Below, in pieces: positions 24,142 to 32,180 of a stretch of 32,180 nucleotides of DNA; position 1 is the stretch's first letter; each line of letters opens with the position of its first letter. A model generated the notes under the pieces. The model saw only the letters and a program-made list of their open reading frames with translations, ran no database searches and was not told the DNA's origin. The DNA comes from Desulfuromonadales bacterium (GTDB taxonomy: Bacteria > Desulfobacterota > Desulfuromonadia > Geobacterales > Pseudopelobacteraceae). The position numbers and the translations under genes were made by a program. Location of the stretch: the NCBI GenBank assembly GCA_013377095.1, contig JACAAY010000056.1, positions 1 to 32,180 of the forward strand. Direction: 5' to 3'.

Positions 24142-24423
24142 TCAGATCTCAGAAATATCCGAAGCATCGATTTCCACATCCGGCCAGTTTTCGTAGATCC
24201 AGTCTTCCAGTCGCACCAGGGCCGCGCGGGCGATGCCCTTGTCCGGGCTTACGGTCACAAATCCCAGCACTGCCACGCGGGGATTGTCCTGTCGGTCAAC
24301 TTCGGCGCAGGCAACATTGAATCGGTTGCGGGTTCGACCAAGTAAACTTTTGATAATGCCTCGTTTTCCCTTCAGGGAATCGGTGGGAAGGGAAAGGTGA
24401 ATTTCCATGCAATAGATAAACAT
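24142..24423 (-). CDS. DUF503 domain protein (YlxP-like)
   Basis: A 93-residue protein of the DUF503/YlxP family: MEIHLSLPTDSLKGKRGIIKSLLGRTRNRFNVACAEVDRQD...VAVLGFVTVSPD is the characteristic sequence. The family is small, cytoplasmic and of unclear role; in many bacteria ylxP lies near rbfA in the nusA-infB operon, but here it lies downstream of a GGDEF gene. Starts at codon 1 or at Met6 are both possible; AAGG upstream favours the first. It lies 24 bp after the GGDEF part and 66 bp before tRNA-His. Confidence 0.85.
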   Translation of the reverse strand: MFIYCMEIHLSLPTDSLKGKRGIIKSLLGRTRNRFNVACAEVDRQDNPRVAVLGFVTVSPDKGIARAALVRLEDWIYENWPDVEIDASDISEI

Positions 24424-24447
24424 GTATATAATGACCTTTTTGAGGGT

Positions 24448-24882
24448 TTATGCCGATGCAACCCGGTTTCTTCCGGAGTTTTTGGCGGTATAGAGCGCCT
24501 GGTCAGCCAGCTTGAAAAGCTTGTCTATTGTCATATCCATCGAGTGCGGTCCCCAGGCTGCAACGCCTATGCTGACGGTCATTTTCAGTATGTGACCATC
24601 AAGGGGACTATCCATCTCCTCGATGGCCTGTCTCAGGCGCTCGGCAATGACGAGCGCCCCCATAAGTTCCGTCTGTGGCATGACCATGACAAATTCCTCG
24701 CCCCCATAACGGGCAAGCAGGTCCGTATTCCTTTTGATCTCTGTTGCTTTGCCGCTGATCGCCTTTAACACAAGATCACCATTTTGATGACCATAGGTAT
24801 CGTTAACGTTTTTGAAAAAATCGACATCAAAAATCATAATTGAAAATATATCGTCGTATCTCTCGACCCGATGTGTCTCCTG
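24448..24882 (-). pseudogene. GGDEF part of a split HDOD-GGDEF gene (after in-frame stop)
   Basis: The 3' part of one gene that reads through from 25932 to 24448 in a single frame except for a TAA at 24885-24883. It continues ETHRVERYDDIFSIMIFDVDFFKNVNDTYGHQNGD and then RNTDLLARYGGEEF, so the GGEEF active site of diguanylate cyclases and the RxxD inhibitory site five residues upstream are both intact. An internal ATG at 24837 could start a 129-residue fragment, but it would lack the first GGDEF strand and has no SD. Either a recent nonsense mutation, a sequencing error or read-through explains the stop. Confidence 0.75.
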
Positions 24883-25932
24883 TTAGAGAAAATCCATCAG
24901 GTATCTGCGATTGTAGAGACCGGTCAGATAATCACGATTTACTGCTTCTTTTAACTCCAGGGCCAGCTTTTCAGCTTGCATTTTTTCTTTTTTGTATTCA
25001 TTAAGCAGTCGCTCGTAGGAGAGATTTAATGCGCTCAGGCCTTCGTTTGCTTCCTGTAAAAGTGTTGCCAGGGGTTTGATGTCTTTTGTTGACATCTGGA
25101 AGAGTGAGCATATTTCGATCACCCTGTCTCCACCCTGATCGATGAGTGATTCCAGGTCGCCGGGCGGGATGCCCAGGTCATTCTTGATCAGATTGTAAAA
25201 ATGGTCAATTTTATCAAAAGCTTCGTTGTCGCTGTAAATTGATGAGAGGGCATTTGCCAGGAAGAGAATCCGTGCCGATAGACGGTACGCTTCAGGGGCA
25301 TTTTCGTAGTGATGGTGATGTCTGATGGGAATATAGATGCTTTCAGGTAGGCCCCATTGCTCCAGTACTTCCGCACAGAGTTCCTGGTGATTAAAGCCGA
25401 ACGTTTTCTTTTCCAGTACGTCTATGGATGTTTTTGTGAGGTTCTTTTCTTTGATCAAGCGGGAATATTTTTCATGATGGTGGGAATGCAGGATCAGAAT
25501 TCCCAGGTCTTGAAGCAGTGCTGCAACAAACAGGTCGTCATTGTTGATGTTGAAGTGTTTTGTAAACAGTTCCGTGCCAATTGCTGAGATAATAGATTTT
25601 TTCCAGAAATAATCGATGTTGAAGACATCAGGTCTGTTTAATTGAAAGCGGTCGACGAGGTTGAAAGAGAAGACAATGTTTTTAACAGCGGGGACGCCAA
25701 TGAGCTCCAGCGCCCGCTCAATATTTCCGATTTTGTTAGGAAATGAATAGAATGATGAGTTGGCCACCTTGAGCACCTTTGCCGTGAGTGCCGGATCGTA
25801 TTGGATTATTAGGGCAATTTCCGTATACGAAAATTCATCTTTTTTGATCACTTCCAGTAAACGCAGGGCTATGTTTGGCGGAGAGGGGAGTTTTATGTTT
25901 TCCAGAAATGACAAATCCTTCAGTGTGGTCAT
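24883..25932 (-). CDS. HDOD domain protein, N-terminal part of split HDOD-GGDEF gene
   Basis: A 349-residue product. Residues about 15-215 form an HDOD domain (LPSPPNIALRLLEVIKKDEFS, LTAKVLKVANSSFYSF, LIGVPAVKNIVFSF, LQDLGILILHSHHHEKY, ICAEVLEQWGLPESIYIPIRHHHHYE). A helical linker (about 280-330) leads to the beginning of GGDEF: DYLTGLYNRRYLMDFL, then TAA. The GGDEF rest continues in frame beyond the stop. HDOD-GGDEF proteins couple a signalling domain to c-di-GMP synthesis. The gene follows the TPR gene by 13 bp, in the asnS transcript. If the stop is real, only the HDOD part is made. Confidence 0.88.
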   Translation of the reverse strand: MTTLKDLSFLENIKLPSPPNIALRLLEVIKKDEFSYTEIALIIQYDPALTAKVLKVANSSFYSFPNKIGNIERALELIGVPAVKNIVFSFNLVDRFQLNRPDVFNIDYFWKKSIISAIGTELFTKHFNINNDDLFVAALLQDLGILILHSHHHEKYSRLIKEKNLTKTSIDVLEKKTFGFNHQELCAEVLEQWGLPESIYIPIRHHHHYENAPEAYRLSARILFLANALSSIYSDNEAFDKIDHFYNLIKNDLGIPPGDLESLIDQGGDRVIEICSLFQMSTKDIKPLATLLQEANEGLSALNLSYERLLNEYKKEKMQAEKLALELKEAVNRDYLTGLYNRRYLMDFL

Positions 25933-25945
25933 TGCTGCGCCTTCT

Positions 25946-26845
25946 TCACGATATCTTCTCTAGATACCATTTAAACATAAAACCATTCGTTTTTTTCAGC
26001 AATCTTCGCATTGGCAGCAGATCAGGGTCATCCCGGCGGGTAGTCCGCAATCGCTCGGCATGGGTCAGCATGTCGAACCAGAGACGTCCTCTACTGACGC
26101 TGTTATCAGTAAAGCGGATTTCAAAAGATGATACATCCGGTACTTGAACGGGAGAGGGTTGCAGCGGGAGCGAGAATACTCCCTGCAACCACCCCCAGAC
26201 AGGGAGCCAGGCCGGTGTCTCCTGCTCCTCCGTTTCATCCGTTGTCTCACTGGAGAGAGACGTGTAGAGGTCGCTTATGGTCCGGTTTTTTATGGATTGG
26301 ATGTCAACGGAGTTGGGGTCATGAAGAAAAGCCTTCAGATAACTCTCAATCGCTTCAACCTCATTTCCCGCCAGGGTCAAGGCGTCGCCGCGCCAGGCCA
26401 TAAATCTCCCCCGGGGAACGTTCCCCGCTGCCAAAGCTTTCTGGAAACAATCCGCGGCTCTGTCGTAACGACCACATTCCATGAGTATCTGACCAAGGTG
26501 AAAGTTGGGAGCTCGGTACATTTGTTCGGCATGTGGCAGGGCACACATTGCATCATACAGAATGTCCAGAAGCGTGGAACGAAGCGCGGAATGGTGAAGG
26601 GAGCCGAGGCGCAGCCAGAGTTTATGCAGCTGTTCCGGAGAAATGGAAGCGTCTGGTGCGGGTAACAGCTCAATCAATTCAGAAACGAGCTTCAGCATGG
26701 CGCTTGCATGGCGGTCACCGGGATAGTCAGTTAGCAGTTGTTCATATACCGATACAGCCCGATGAAAATCGCGAGAAAGGATGTGGTCGTGGGCGCAATT
26801 GAGCAGTATTCCCGGACGGTTATCCTCAAAAAGATCAAGCTGCAT
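25946..26845 (-). CDS. TPR-containing protein of unknown function
   Basis: A 299-residue protein. Residues about 15-60 and 110-190 look like tetratricopeptide repeats (HDHILSRDFHRAVSVYEQLLTDYPGD; FHLGQILMECGRYDRAADCFQKALAAGN; WRGDALTLAGNEVEAIESYLKAFLHDPN). The C-terminal part (about 215-299) contains TPAWLPVWGWLQGVFSLPLQP and a basic end LLKKTNGFMFKWYLEKIS that I do not recognise. No signal peptide is visible. The start codon lies 2 bp after the asnS stop, and the HDOD gene follows 13 bp later, so asnS, this gene and the HDOD-GGDEF gene are probably one operon. Confidence 0.8.
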   Translation of the reverse strand: MQLDLFEDNRPGILLNCAHDHILSRDFHRAVSVYEQLLTDYPGDRHASAMLKLVSELIELLPAPDASISPEQLHKLWLRLGSLHHSALRSTLLDILYDAMCALPHAEQMYRAPNFHLGQILMECGRYDRAADCFQKALAAGNVPRGRFMAWRGDALTLAGNEVEAIESYLKAFLHDPNSVDIQSIKNRTISDLYTSLSSETTDETEEQETPAWLPVWGWLQGVFSLPLQPSPVQVPDVSSFEIRFTDNSVSRGRLWFDMLTHAERLRTTRRDDPDLLPMRRLLKKTNGFMFKWYLEKIS

Positions 26846-26847
26846 GG

Positions 26848-28227
26848 TTAGAACTCTGCATGCCGTGGCGTGCGCGGAAAGGGGATCACGTCGCGGATGT
26901 TCTCCATGCCGGTGAGATACATCACCAGGCGTTCGAAACCGAGACCGAAACCGGCGTGGGGGCAGCTTCCCCAGCGACGGCTATCCAGATACCACCAGAG
27001 CGGTTCCCGCGCAATGCCCAACTCAGCCATGCGTGCTATCAGCAGGTCCAACCGCTCTTCGCGCTGGCTGCCGCCGATGATCTCGCCCACCTTGGGAACC
27101 AGCAGATCCATGGCGGCCACGGTTCGGCCATCACTGTTGCCGCGCATGTAAAAGGCCTTGATGTCCCTGGGGTAATTGAGGATAAAGGCCGGTCCGCCCA
27201 CAATCTGCTCGGTAATATAGCGCTCGTGTTCGGTCTGCAGGTCAAGCCCCCATTCAACCGGATAGGAGAAGGAAGCCGCGGATTTCTGCAGACGTTCGAT
27301 CGCCTCGCCATACTCCATGCGAACGAAGTCGGCCTCGGCCACTTTCCTGATCCGCTCCAGCAGGCCATGTTCGATCTGTTTGTCGAAAAAAGCCATGTCT
27401 TCGCTGCATTCCTCCAGGGCAAAGCGGCACAGATAACGGATGAACTTTTCCGCCAGGTCCGCGTCATCGGTCAGGTCGGCAAAGGCCATTTCCGGTTCGA
27501 TCATCCAGAATTCAGCCGCATGGCGGGGAGTGTTGGAGTTTTCTGCCCGGAAGGTGGGGCCGAAGGTATAGATATCCGAAAAGGCCAGGGCAAACAGTTC
27601 CCCCTCCAGTTGGCCGCTGACGGTTAAACCGGTTTTGCGACCGAAAAAGTCCTGGCTGAAATCCGGTTGGTCGTTGAACAGGGGCGGGGAAGCGGCATCC
27701 AGGGTGCTGACCCTGAACAGTTCACCGGCCCCTTCGCAGTCGCTGGCGGTTATGATCGGTGTATGCACATACAGGAAGTTATTGTCGCTGAAAAAAAGGT
27801 GGATGGCCTGGGCCAGGCGGGAGCGCATCCTGAAGACCGCACCAAAGGTATTGCTGCGAGGCCTCAGGTGGGCTATGTCGCGCAGATATTCAAAGCTGTG
27901 ACGTTTCTTCTGCAGCGGGTAGTCCTCATCGCTTGAGCCGACTACCGTGATGGTTTCCGCGCGTAGCTCCCGTTCCTGGCCTGCAGACGGTGAAGTCACC
28001 AGGGAGCCGCAGATCCTGAGGGAACAGCCGGTACTGATACGGCTGATCTCCCGGAAGGCCGGACTGTCCTGCTCGGTCACCACCTGGATTCCGCCCAGAT
28101 TGGAGCCGTCATTGATCACAATAAAGGCGATTCCCTTGGAAATCCGCACGGAGCGGACCCAGCCGGAAAGGGTATATGTCTGTCCGGTTACACCCTGGGA
28201 TAACAGAAGTTTGATAACAGTTCTCAT
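26848..28227 (-). CDS. asnS: Asparaginyl-tRNA synthetase
   Basis: A class II aminoacyl-tRNA synthetase that charges tRNA-Asn. The 459 residues have the N-terminal anticodon-binding OB domain (VTGQTYTLSGWVRSVRISKGIAFIVINDGS), then the catalytic core with motif 2 TFRAENSNTPRHAAEFWMIEPE and motif 3 GFGLGFERLVMYLTGMENIRDVIPFPRTP. The NTPRHAAEFWM and GMENIRDVIPF forms are of the Asn type; AspRS would differ. It is divergent from the glutaredoxin-like gene. TPR and HDOD genes follow on the same strand with almost no gap. Confidence 0.96.
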   Translation of the reverse strand: MRTVIKLLLSQGVTGQTYTLSGWVRSVRISKGIAFIVINDGSNLGGIQVVTEQDSPAFREISRISTGCSLRICGSLVTSPSAGQERELRAETITVVGSSDEDYPLQKKRHSFEYLRDIAHLRPRSNTFGAVFRMRSRLAQAIHLFFSDNNFLYVHTPIITASDCEGAGELFRVSTLDAASPPLFNDQPDFSQDFFGRKTGLTVSGQLEGELFALAFSDIYTFGPTFRAENSNTPRHAAEFWMIEPEMAFADLTDDADLAEKFIRYLCRFALEECSEDMAFFDKQIEHGLLERIRKVAEADFVRMEYGEAIERLQKSAASFSYPVEWGLDLQTEHERYITEQIVGGPAFILNYPRDIKAFYMRGNSDGRTVAAMDLLVPKVGEIIGGSQREERLDLLIARMAELGIAREPLWWYLDSRRWGSCPHAGFGLGFERLVMYLTGMENIRDVIPFPRTPRHAEF

Positions 28228-28384
28228 GGATGGGAGCTACCTCCGGCGCTATTTATTGTGATGCAATACTACCCGTGACGGGGGATGGGATGCAAGCGGC
28301 TTGATTGTTTGAGCTGATTGAGGCCTAATGGTACAAGAGAGTCGTGAAAAATTGAATCTGAAATCAGTATTAAGGAGGTTTGGC

Positions 28385-28768
28385 ATGTTGCGCACTATCT
28401 TTGTCGTATGTGTTTTGCTTCTGATCACAATCCAGCCGGGAACTGCCGCTGACCAGGCGGCGCCCCGGAGCTCGTTAGATACTGTCAAGGCGGCTGAAGC
28501 GAAGAAGTACCCCTCCATTGTACTTTACTCTGTATCCTGGTGCCCCCACTGCCGTGCTGCAAAGAATTATCTGACGTCTCGCAACATCCCCTTCGTCAAT
28601 CGCGATGTGGAAATTGATTCCAGTGCCATGAATGATTTGAACAAAAAGTATGAGAGCGAAGGTGTGCCGGTGATTGTCCTGGGTGAGGGTGAAAAAGAGG
28701 TTGTATTACGAGGATTTTCTCCTGAAGCATTCCAGGAAAAGTTGAAGCTATTCCCGTCAGGGAAATAA
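28385..28768 (+). CDS. Exported glutaredoxin-like protein
   Basis: A 127-residue protein with a Sec-type N-terminus (LRTIFVVCVLLLITIQPGTAAD) and a glutaredoxin/thioredoxin fold: VLYSVSWCPHCRAAKNYLTSRNIPFVNRDVEIDSSAMNDL, then the cis-Pro loop GVPVIVLG. The CPHC active site suggests dithiol-disulfide exchange in the periplasm. The ATG at 28385 has AAGGAGG 6 nt upstream; the frame upstream to 28328 has no support. It is monocistronic: a hairpin follows at 28785. Confidence 0.92.
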   Translation: MLRTIFVVCVLLLITIQPGTAADQAAPRSSLDTVKAAEAKKYPSIVLYSVSWCPHCRAAKNYLTSRNIPFVNRDVEIDSSAMNDLNKKYESEGVPVIVLGEGEKEVVLRGFSPEAFQEKLKLFPSGK

Positions 28769-28784
28769 CCTGGTTGTTGCCTGA

Positions 28785-28819
28785 CAACGCCACCCGCTTC
28801 CTGGGTGCGGGTGGCGTTG
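28785..28819. terminator. Hairpin between convergent genes
   Basis: CAACGCCACCCGC (28785-28797) and GCGGGTGGCGTTG (28807-28819) form a 13-bp GC-rich stem around nine nucleotides. It lies between the 3' ends of the glutaredoxin-like gene and rluB; no long T-run follows on either strand, so it may act mainly by stopping RNA decay. Confidence 0.6.
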
Positions 28820-28822
28820 CTC

Positions 28823-29665
28823 TCATGGTTTGTTCCGTTTCGTACGGTTTGTTGTGTGTGGTTTCTCTTCTCGTCCCGCAATGGCGCGCGGCTCCCGCTT
28901 AATTCCCGCAATTCTCTTTTCCTTCGCCCTCTCTCCCGTTGACTTGTGAGCTCCGGGAATCAGAAGATCCCGCACTTCCCGCTCGGTCAGGTTGCGGTAC
29001 TGTCCCGACTTGAGCGGCCCCAATTCCAGTATTCCGTAGCGAACCCTTTTTAGTCGCACAACCGAAAGGCTGACCGCCTCACACATGCGTCGGATCTGGC
29101 GGTTGCGACCCTCATGAATCGTGATGGAGAGCCAGTCATTCTGTTCGCCGTCCTTGATCAAAAGCACCGTGGCCGGGGCTGTGGGGCGGTCATCAAGCAT
29201 GACTCCTTTCTGCAGCTGGTCGATCTGGCTCTGGTGTACCTTGCCCCGAACCCTGATATGATATTCCTTTTCGATCTCATGGCGGGGGTGCATCAGTTTG
29301 TTGGCCCAGTCTCCGTCGTTGGTCAAAAGCAGCAGACCTTCGGTGTTATAGTCCAGTCGTCCGACCGGATAGACCCGCTCCTTGATCTCCGGCAGCAGGT
29401 CAGTGACCAGTTGACGACCTTCCGGGTCGTCCAGAGTGGTCATAAAGCCGGCCGGCTTGTTAAGCAGGATATAGAGATGGCTGCTGACCGGTTTGACCGG
29501 TTTGCCGTCCACGGTGATGCTATCGACCGAGGCGTCGGCCTTGCTGCCCAGTTCAGTGATAACGACACCGTTCACCATGACCCGGCCGGCCAGAATTATT
29601 TCTTCGGCTGCCCGGCGTGAGGCGAGCCCGGCCTGGGAAATCAGTTTTTGTAAGCGCTCTTGCAT
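28823..29665 (-). CDS. rluB: 23S rRNA pseudouridine(2605) synthase (RluB/RsuA family)
   Basis: A 280-residue protein with an N-terminal S4 RNA-binding domain (QERLQKLISQAGLASRRAAEEIILAGRVMVNG) and a pseudouridine synthase domain with catalytic Asp in YPVGRLDYNTEGLLLLTNDG and RQIRRMCEAV. RluB is more likely than RsuA from the ASRR S4 form; RluE/RluF remain possible. The C-terminal 45 residues are a basic, Lys/Arg-rich tail, common in this family and probably RNA-binding. Start 29665 is preferred because AAAGGGG lies at a good distance; the frame opens at 29680. Confidence 0.92.
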   Translation of the reverse strand: MQERLQKLISQAGLASRRAAEEIILAGRVMVNGVVITELGSKADASVDSITVDGKPVKPVSSHLYILLNKPAGFMTTLDDPEGRQLVTDLLPEIKERVYPVGRLDYNTEGLLLLTNDGDWANKLMHPRHEIEKEYHIRVRGKVHQSQIDQLQKGVMLDDRPTAPATVLLIKDGEQNDWLSITIHEGRNRQIRRMCEAVSLSVVRLKRVRYGILELGPLKSGQYRNLTEREVRDLLIPGAHKSTGERAKEKRIAGIKREPRAIAGREEKPHTTNRTKRNKP

Positions 29666-29687
29666 GATACCCCTTTGCATGAAACAA

Positions 29688-29709
29688 AATGGGGGCCGCA
29701 GCCCCCATT
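29688..29709 (-). terminator. Terminator after accA
   Basis: AATGGGGGC (29688-29696) pairs with GCCCCCATT (29701-29709) around CGCA; on the minus strand a TTTTG tract follows. It lies between accA and rluB. Confidence 0.75.
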
Positions 29710-29736
29710 GATGTGATTCAATCTCTTGAAATCAGG

Positions 29737-30690
29737 CTACTCCACAAACTGGGACATGGCCCGGAACTTTTTGTAACGATCCTCCAGCAACTGATCATCT
29801 GAAAGCGAGGACAACTCCGAAAGGTTGCGGACAATGGCTTCTTTCAGGTTTTTTGCCATCTCTTCGTGGTTGCGGTGCGCGCCGCCAACCGGTTCCTTGA
29901 TAATCTCGTCAATGACACCCAACGATATGATGTCCTGGGCGGTCAGCTTGAGCGCATCGGCGGCTTGGGCTCCCTTGCTGCCGTCGGACCAGAGGATTGC
30001 CGCGCACCCCTCGGGAGAAATGACGGAATAGATCGAATGTTCCAGCATCAATATCCGGTTACCAACGGCAATAGCAAGGGCGCCACCGGAACCGCCTTCA
30101 CCGGTAACACAGACCACCACCGGCGTGGCCAGGCTGGCCATGTCGCGCAGATTGCGGGCAATCGCCTCGGCTTGACCGCGCTCTTCGGCGCCGATACCGG
30201 GGTAGGCGCCAGGGGTATCCACAAAAGTGATCACCGGCAACTTGAACTGCTCGGCCATTTTCATCAGCCGCAGAGCCTTGCGGTACCCTTCCGGATTGGG
30301 CATGCCGAAGTTGCGGTAGACTTTCTCTTTGGTGTCACTGCCCTTCTGATGTCCGATGACCATGACCGGCTGATCGTCGAGGCGGGCCAGACCGCCGACG
30401 ATGGCATGGTCGTCGCCGAAAACCCGGTCACCGTGCAGTTCTGTGAAATCGGTAAATATCAGTTTGATGTAGTCCAGCGTAAAGGGGCGATGAAGGTGAC
30501 GCGCCACCTGGGCGGTCTGCCAGCGGGAGAGGTTTGAAAAAATCTCATTGCGCATCTCTTCGACGCGTTTTTCAAGGGTTGCCACATCGGCGCCGATATC
30601 AAGGCCATCGCGGGCCAACAGATTGAGTTCTTCGATCTTCTTTTCAAGTTCAACGATCGGTTTTTCAAATTCGAGATTCTGGACAGCCAT
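29737..30690 (-). CDS. accA: Acetyl-CoA carboxylase carboxyltransferase subunit alpha
   Basis: AccA, with AccD, transfers the carboxyl group from biotin to acetyl-CoA to form malonyl-CoA, the first step of fatty acid synthesis. The 317 residues match E. coli AccA (319). Signatures are [17 protein letters not shown] at the start, [42 protein letters not shown] and [39 protein letters not shown]. It follows dnaE by 32 bp, an order known from E. coli and many other bacteria, so they share a transcript. Confidence 0.97.
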   Translation of the reverse strand: MAVQNLEFEKPIVELEKKIEELNLLARDGLDIGADVATLEKRVEEMRNEIFSNLSRWQTAQVARHLHRPFTLDYIKLIFTDFTELHGDRVFGDDHAIVGGLARLDDQPVMVIGHQKGSDTKEKVYRNFGMPNPEGYRKALRLMKMAEQFKLPVITFVDTPGAYPGIGAEERGQAEAIARNLRDMASLATPVVVCVTGEGGSGGALAIAVGNRILMLEHSIYSVISPEGCAAILWSDGSKGAQAADALKLTAQDIISLGVIDEIIKEPVGGAHRNHEEMAKNLKEAIVRNLSELSSLSDDQLLEDRYKKFRAMSQFVE

Positions 30691-30722
30691 GTGGGGAATA
30701 CCTCATGTGGATAGATGAAAAA

Positions 30723-32180
30723 TTACTCAAAAGAAGTGGCATTATACCCGAACAGCCGCTCCACTTCCAGCCTTAAATCATCGCTGGCCATGACTTTCAT
30801 GCTTTCAGGCAGCGGCAATGTGGATCGGCTGCGTGCCGGTATCAGGAATTCAATGCTGGCGGGAACCGCTCCCTGATGGCGCTCGATGATCCCCTTGAGT
30901 GCCTCCAGGTGCTGGGGAGGGGTCTCGTCCATGCGCAGCTGAAAGACAACCCGCTTGGTGGTCTGGGTGCGTACTTCCTGCAGCGAACGGATATCCCCGG
31001 CTGGCCCGCGCTGTTTCTGCTGCCACTCGCTGGCGCCCTCGCTCTGGCCGCGCACCAGGATCTTGGCCCCCTTCTCACCGCGTTCCAGTTTGCCGTCGAT
31101 CAGCAGGGGATCATCACTCTTCAACAGGTTGACGGTGGTTGCATAAATGTCCGAGAATACCGTGACCTCAACCGATCCGCTCAGGTCCTCGACCGTGGCA
31201 AACCCCATGCGATCCCCCTTCTTGGTGGTGATCTCCTTGAGGCTGGAAACGATACCGCAGATTCTGACCTCTCCGCCATCTGTCAGTTCTGCCAGCCGGG
31301 TAATCTCTACGCAGGCCAGCCGTTTGATGTCGGCAATATAGCTGTCCAGCGGATGGCCGGTGATCAGGAAGCCGAGCGCTTCCTTTTCATAGGCCAGCTT
31401 CTCCTTGTCGTGCCATTCCGGTACTTCGGGCAGTTTACCGCCGCTGCCGTTGATCTTGATCACCTCTTCGGCGCCGAACAGTGAAACCTGGGCGCTGTTG
31501 CGCTCCTGCTGGATGCGCTGGCCAAGATTCATGGCCGTTTCCAATCCCTCTATCATGGACGAGCGGGTGGCACTGGTGGAGTCGAATGCGCCGCACTTGA
31601 TCAGTGACTCGATCACCCGCTTGTTGACCCGGCGCAGGTCAACCCGCTCACAGAAATCGTACAGACCGGTGAACGGCCCCTCCTGACGCGCCTCCAGAAT
31701 GGCCTCGATGGCGCCGGTGCCCACATTCTTGACAGCGCCCAGACCGAAGCGCATGGAATTACCGACCACGGTGAAGGTCAGGCCGGATTTGTTCACATCC
31801 GGCGGCAGCACCTCGATACCCTGTTCGCGGCAGTCATTGATGTTCTTGACTACCTTGTCGGTGCTGTCCATGTCGCAAGTCAGCAGGGCCGCCAGGAACT
31901 CCACCGGATAATGGGCCTTGAGCCAGGCGGTCTGGTAGGCGATCAGGGCATAGGCAGCCGAATGTGATTTGTTGAAGCCATATTCGGCGAACTTGGCCAT
32001 CTGGTCGAAGATGGCCTCGGCCTTCTTCGGATCCAGCCCCTGGGCTTTGGCGCCCTCCAGGAACGGCTCCTTCTCCTTGGCCATGACCAGAGGGTCCTTC
32101 TTGCCCATGGCGCGGCGCAGCAGGTCGGCGCGTCCCAGGGAGTAACCGGCCAGGGTGCGGGAGATCTGCATGACCTGTTC
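30723..32180 (-). CDS. dnaE: DNA polymerase III subunit alpha, C-terminal part
   Basis: The frame is open across the right edge, so the gene continues beyond the window (an in-frame Met at 32171 is not the start). The 485 residues seen cover the last part of the polymerase domain (AGYSLGRADLLRRAMGKK, YGFNKSHSAAYALIAYQTAWLKAHYPVEFLAALL, the tandem HhH region) and the OB domain (VRICGIVSSLKEITTKKGDRMGFATVEDLSGSVEVTVF), with the C-terminal tau-binding region. This is the replicative polymerase catalytic subunit; the active-site aspartates lie outside. Confidence 0.97.
   Translation of the reverse strand, partial: EQVMQISRTLAGYSLGRADLLRRAMGKKDPLVMAKEKEPFLEGAKAQGLDPKKAEAIFDQMAKFAEYGFNKSHSAAYALIAYQTAWLKAHYPVEFLAALLTCDMDSTDKVVKNINDCREQGIEVLPPDVNKSGLTFTVVGNSMRFGLGAVKNVGTGAIEAILEARQEGPFTGLYDFCERVDLRRVNKRVIESLIKCGAFDSTSATRSSMIEGLETAMNLGQRIQQERNSAQVSLFGAEEVIKINGSGGKLPEVPEWHDKEKLAYEKEALGFLITGHPLDSYIADIKRLACVEITRLAELTDGGEVRICGIVSSLKEITTKKGDRMGFATVEDLSGSVEVTVFSDIYATTVNLLKSDDPLLIDGKLERGEKGAKILVRGQSEGASEWQQKQRGPAGDIRSLQEVRTQTTKRVVFQLRMDETPPQHLEALKGIIERHQGAVPASIEFLIPARSRSTLPLPESMKVMASDDLRLEVERLFGYNATSFE

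Noticed and set aside
24448..24837. Independent GGDEF gene with its own start at 24837
   Set aside because: There is no SD, the product would lack the first strand of the domain, and the 15 codons before it continue the HDOD gene frame with expected GGDEF sequence.
26860..27627. Plus-strand reading frame of 255 codons
   Set aside because: It is antisense to asnS; no motif or SD supports it.
29866..30537. Long plus-strand reading frame of 223 codons
   Set aside because: It lies wholly antisense to accA, whose sequence is strongly conserved. It is a shadow frame.
1..32180. CRISPR array, insertion sequence, transposase, rRNA or origin of replication
   Set aside because: No regularly spaced repeats, transposase motifs, rRNA-like sequence or DnaA-box cluster was seen anywhere in the window.

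Overview
The window looks like chromosome of a Geobacter/Pelobacter-type member of the Desulfuromonadota. This is inferred from gene content and order (gap-pgk-tpiA-secG-tRNA-Leu, an acnB-type aconitase, an MscL with a C-terminal zinc ribbon, an HDOD-GGDEF protein, a TatD-radical SAM fusion), not from any database search. Genes are dense, and most have good Shine-Dalgarno (SD) sequences.

Layout. (1) Positions 1-4331, plus strand: the 3' end of an M50 site-2 protease, trpS, scpA, mscL, scpB and a Memo-family gene. (2) 4332-10857, plus strand: acnB with its own promoter and a palindromic operator candidate, then gap, pgk, tpiA and secG, then tRNA-Leu(GAG). (3) 10945-18285: a block of about 7.3 kb with all ten genes on the minus strand, between the intact tRNA-Leu and a displaced copy of the tRNA 3' end. 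This is the signature of an element integrated at a tRNA gene, although no integrase is visible. It carries an OmpR-type two-component system, a small conserved protein, a miniature MsrA-like protein, membrane-anchored MsrA, exported MsrB, two exported proteins of unknown function, a cytochrome b561-type subunit and a Tat-exported molybdopterin oxidoreductase. (4) 18286-20050, minus strand: a DUF1450 protein, ferritin and lgt. (5) 20262-23382, plus strand: trmL, truD and a TatD-radical SAM fusion. (6) 23449-28227, minus strand: a lipoprotein, tRNA-His, a DUF503 protein, an HDOD-GGDEF gene split by one in-frame stop, a TPR protein and asnS. (7) 28385-28768, plus strand: an exported glutaredoxin-like protein. 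(8) 28823-32180, minus strand: rluB, accA and the 3' part of dnaE.

The most interesting part is the tRNA-bounded block. Its genes read as one theme: a two-component system, envelope methionine-sulfoxide repair enzymes (MsrA, MsrB and a reduced MsrA paralogue), a molybdenum oxidoreductase with a membrane cytochrome b that could supply electrons from quinol, and two exported proteins of unknown function. A joint role in repair of oxidised envelope proteins is an inference. Other points of note are the nonsense-split HDOD-GGDEF gene, the TatD-radical SAM fusion, the perfect palindrome over the acnB promoter, and paired degenerate palindromes at the left end of the island. The only stretch over 300 bp without a protein gene is 17982-18378; it holds the A+T-rich upstream region of the two-component system, the tRNA remnant and two terminators.
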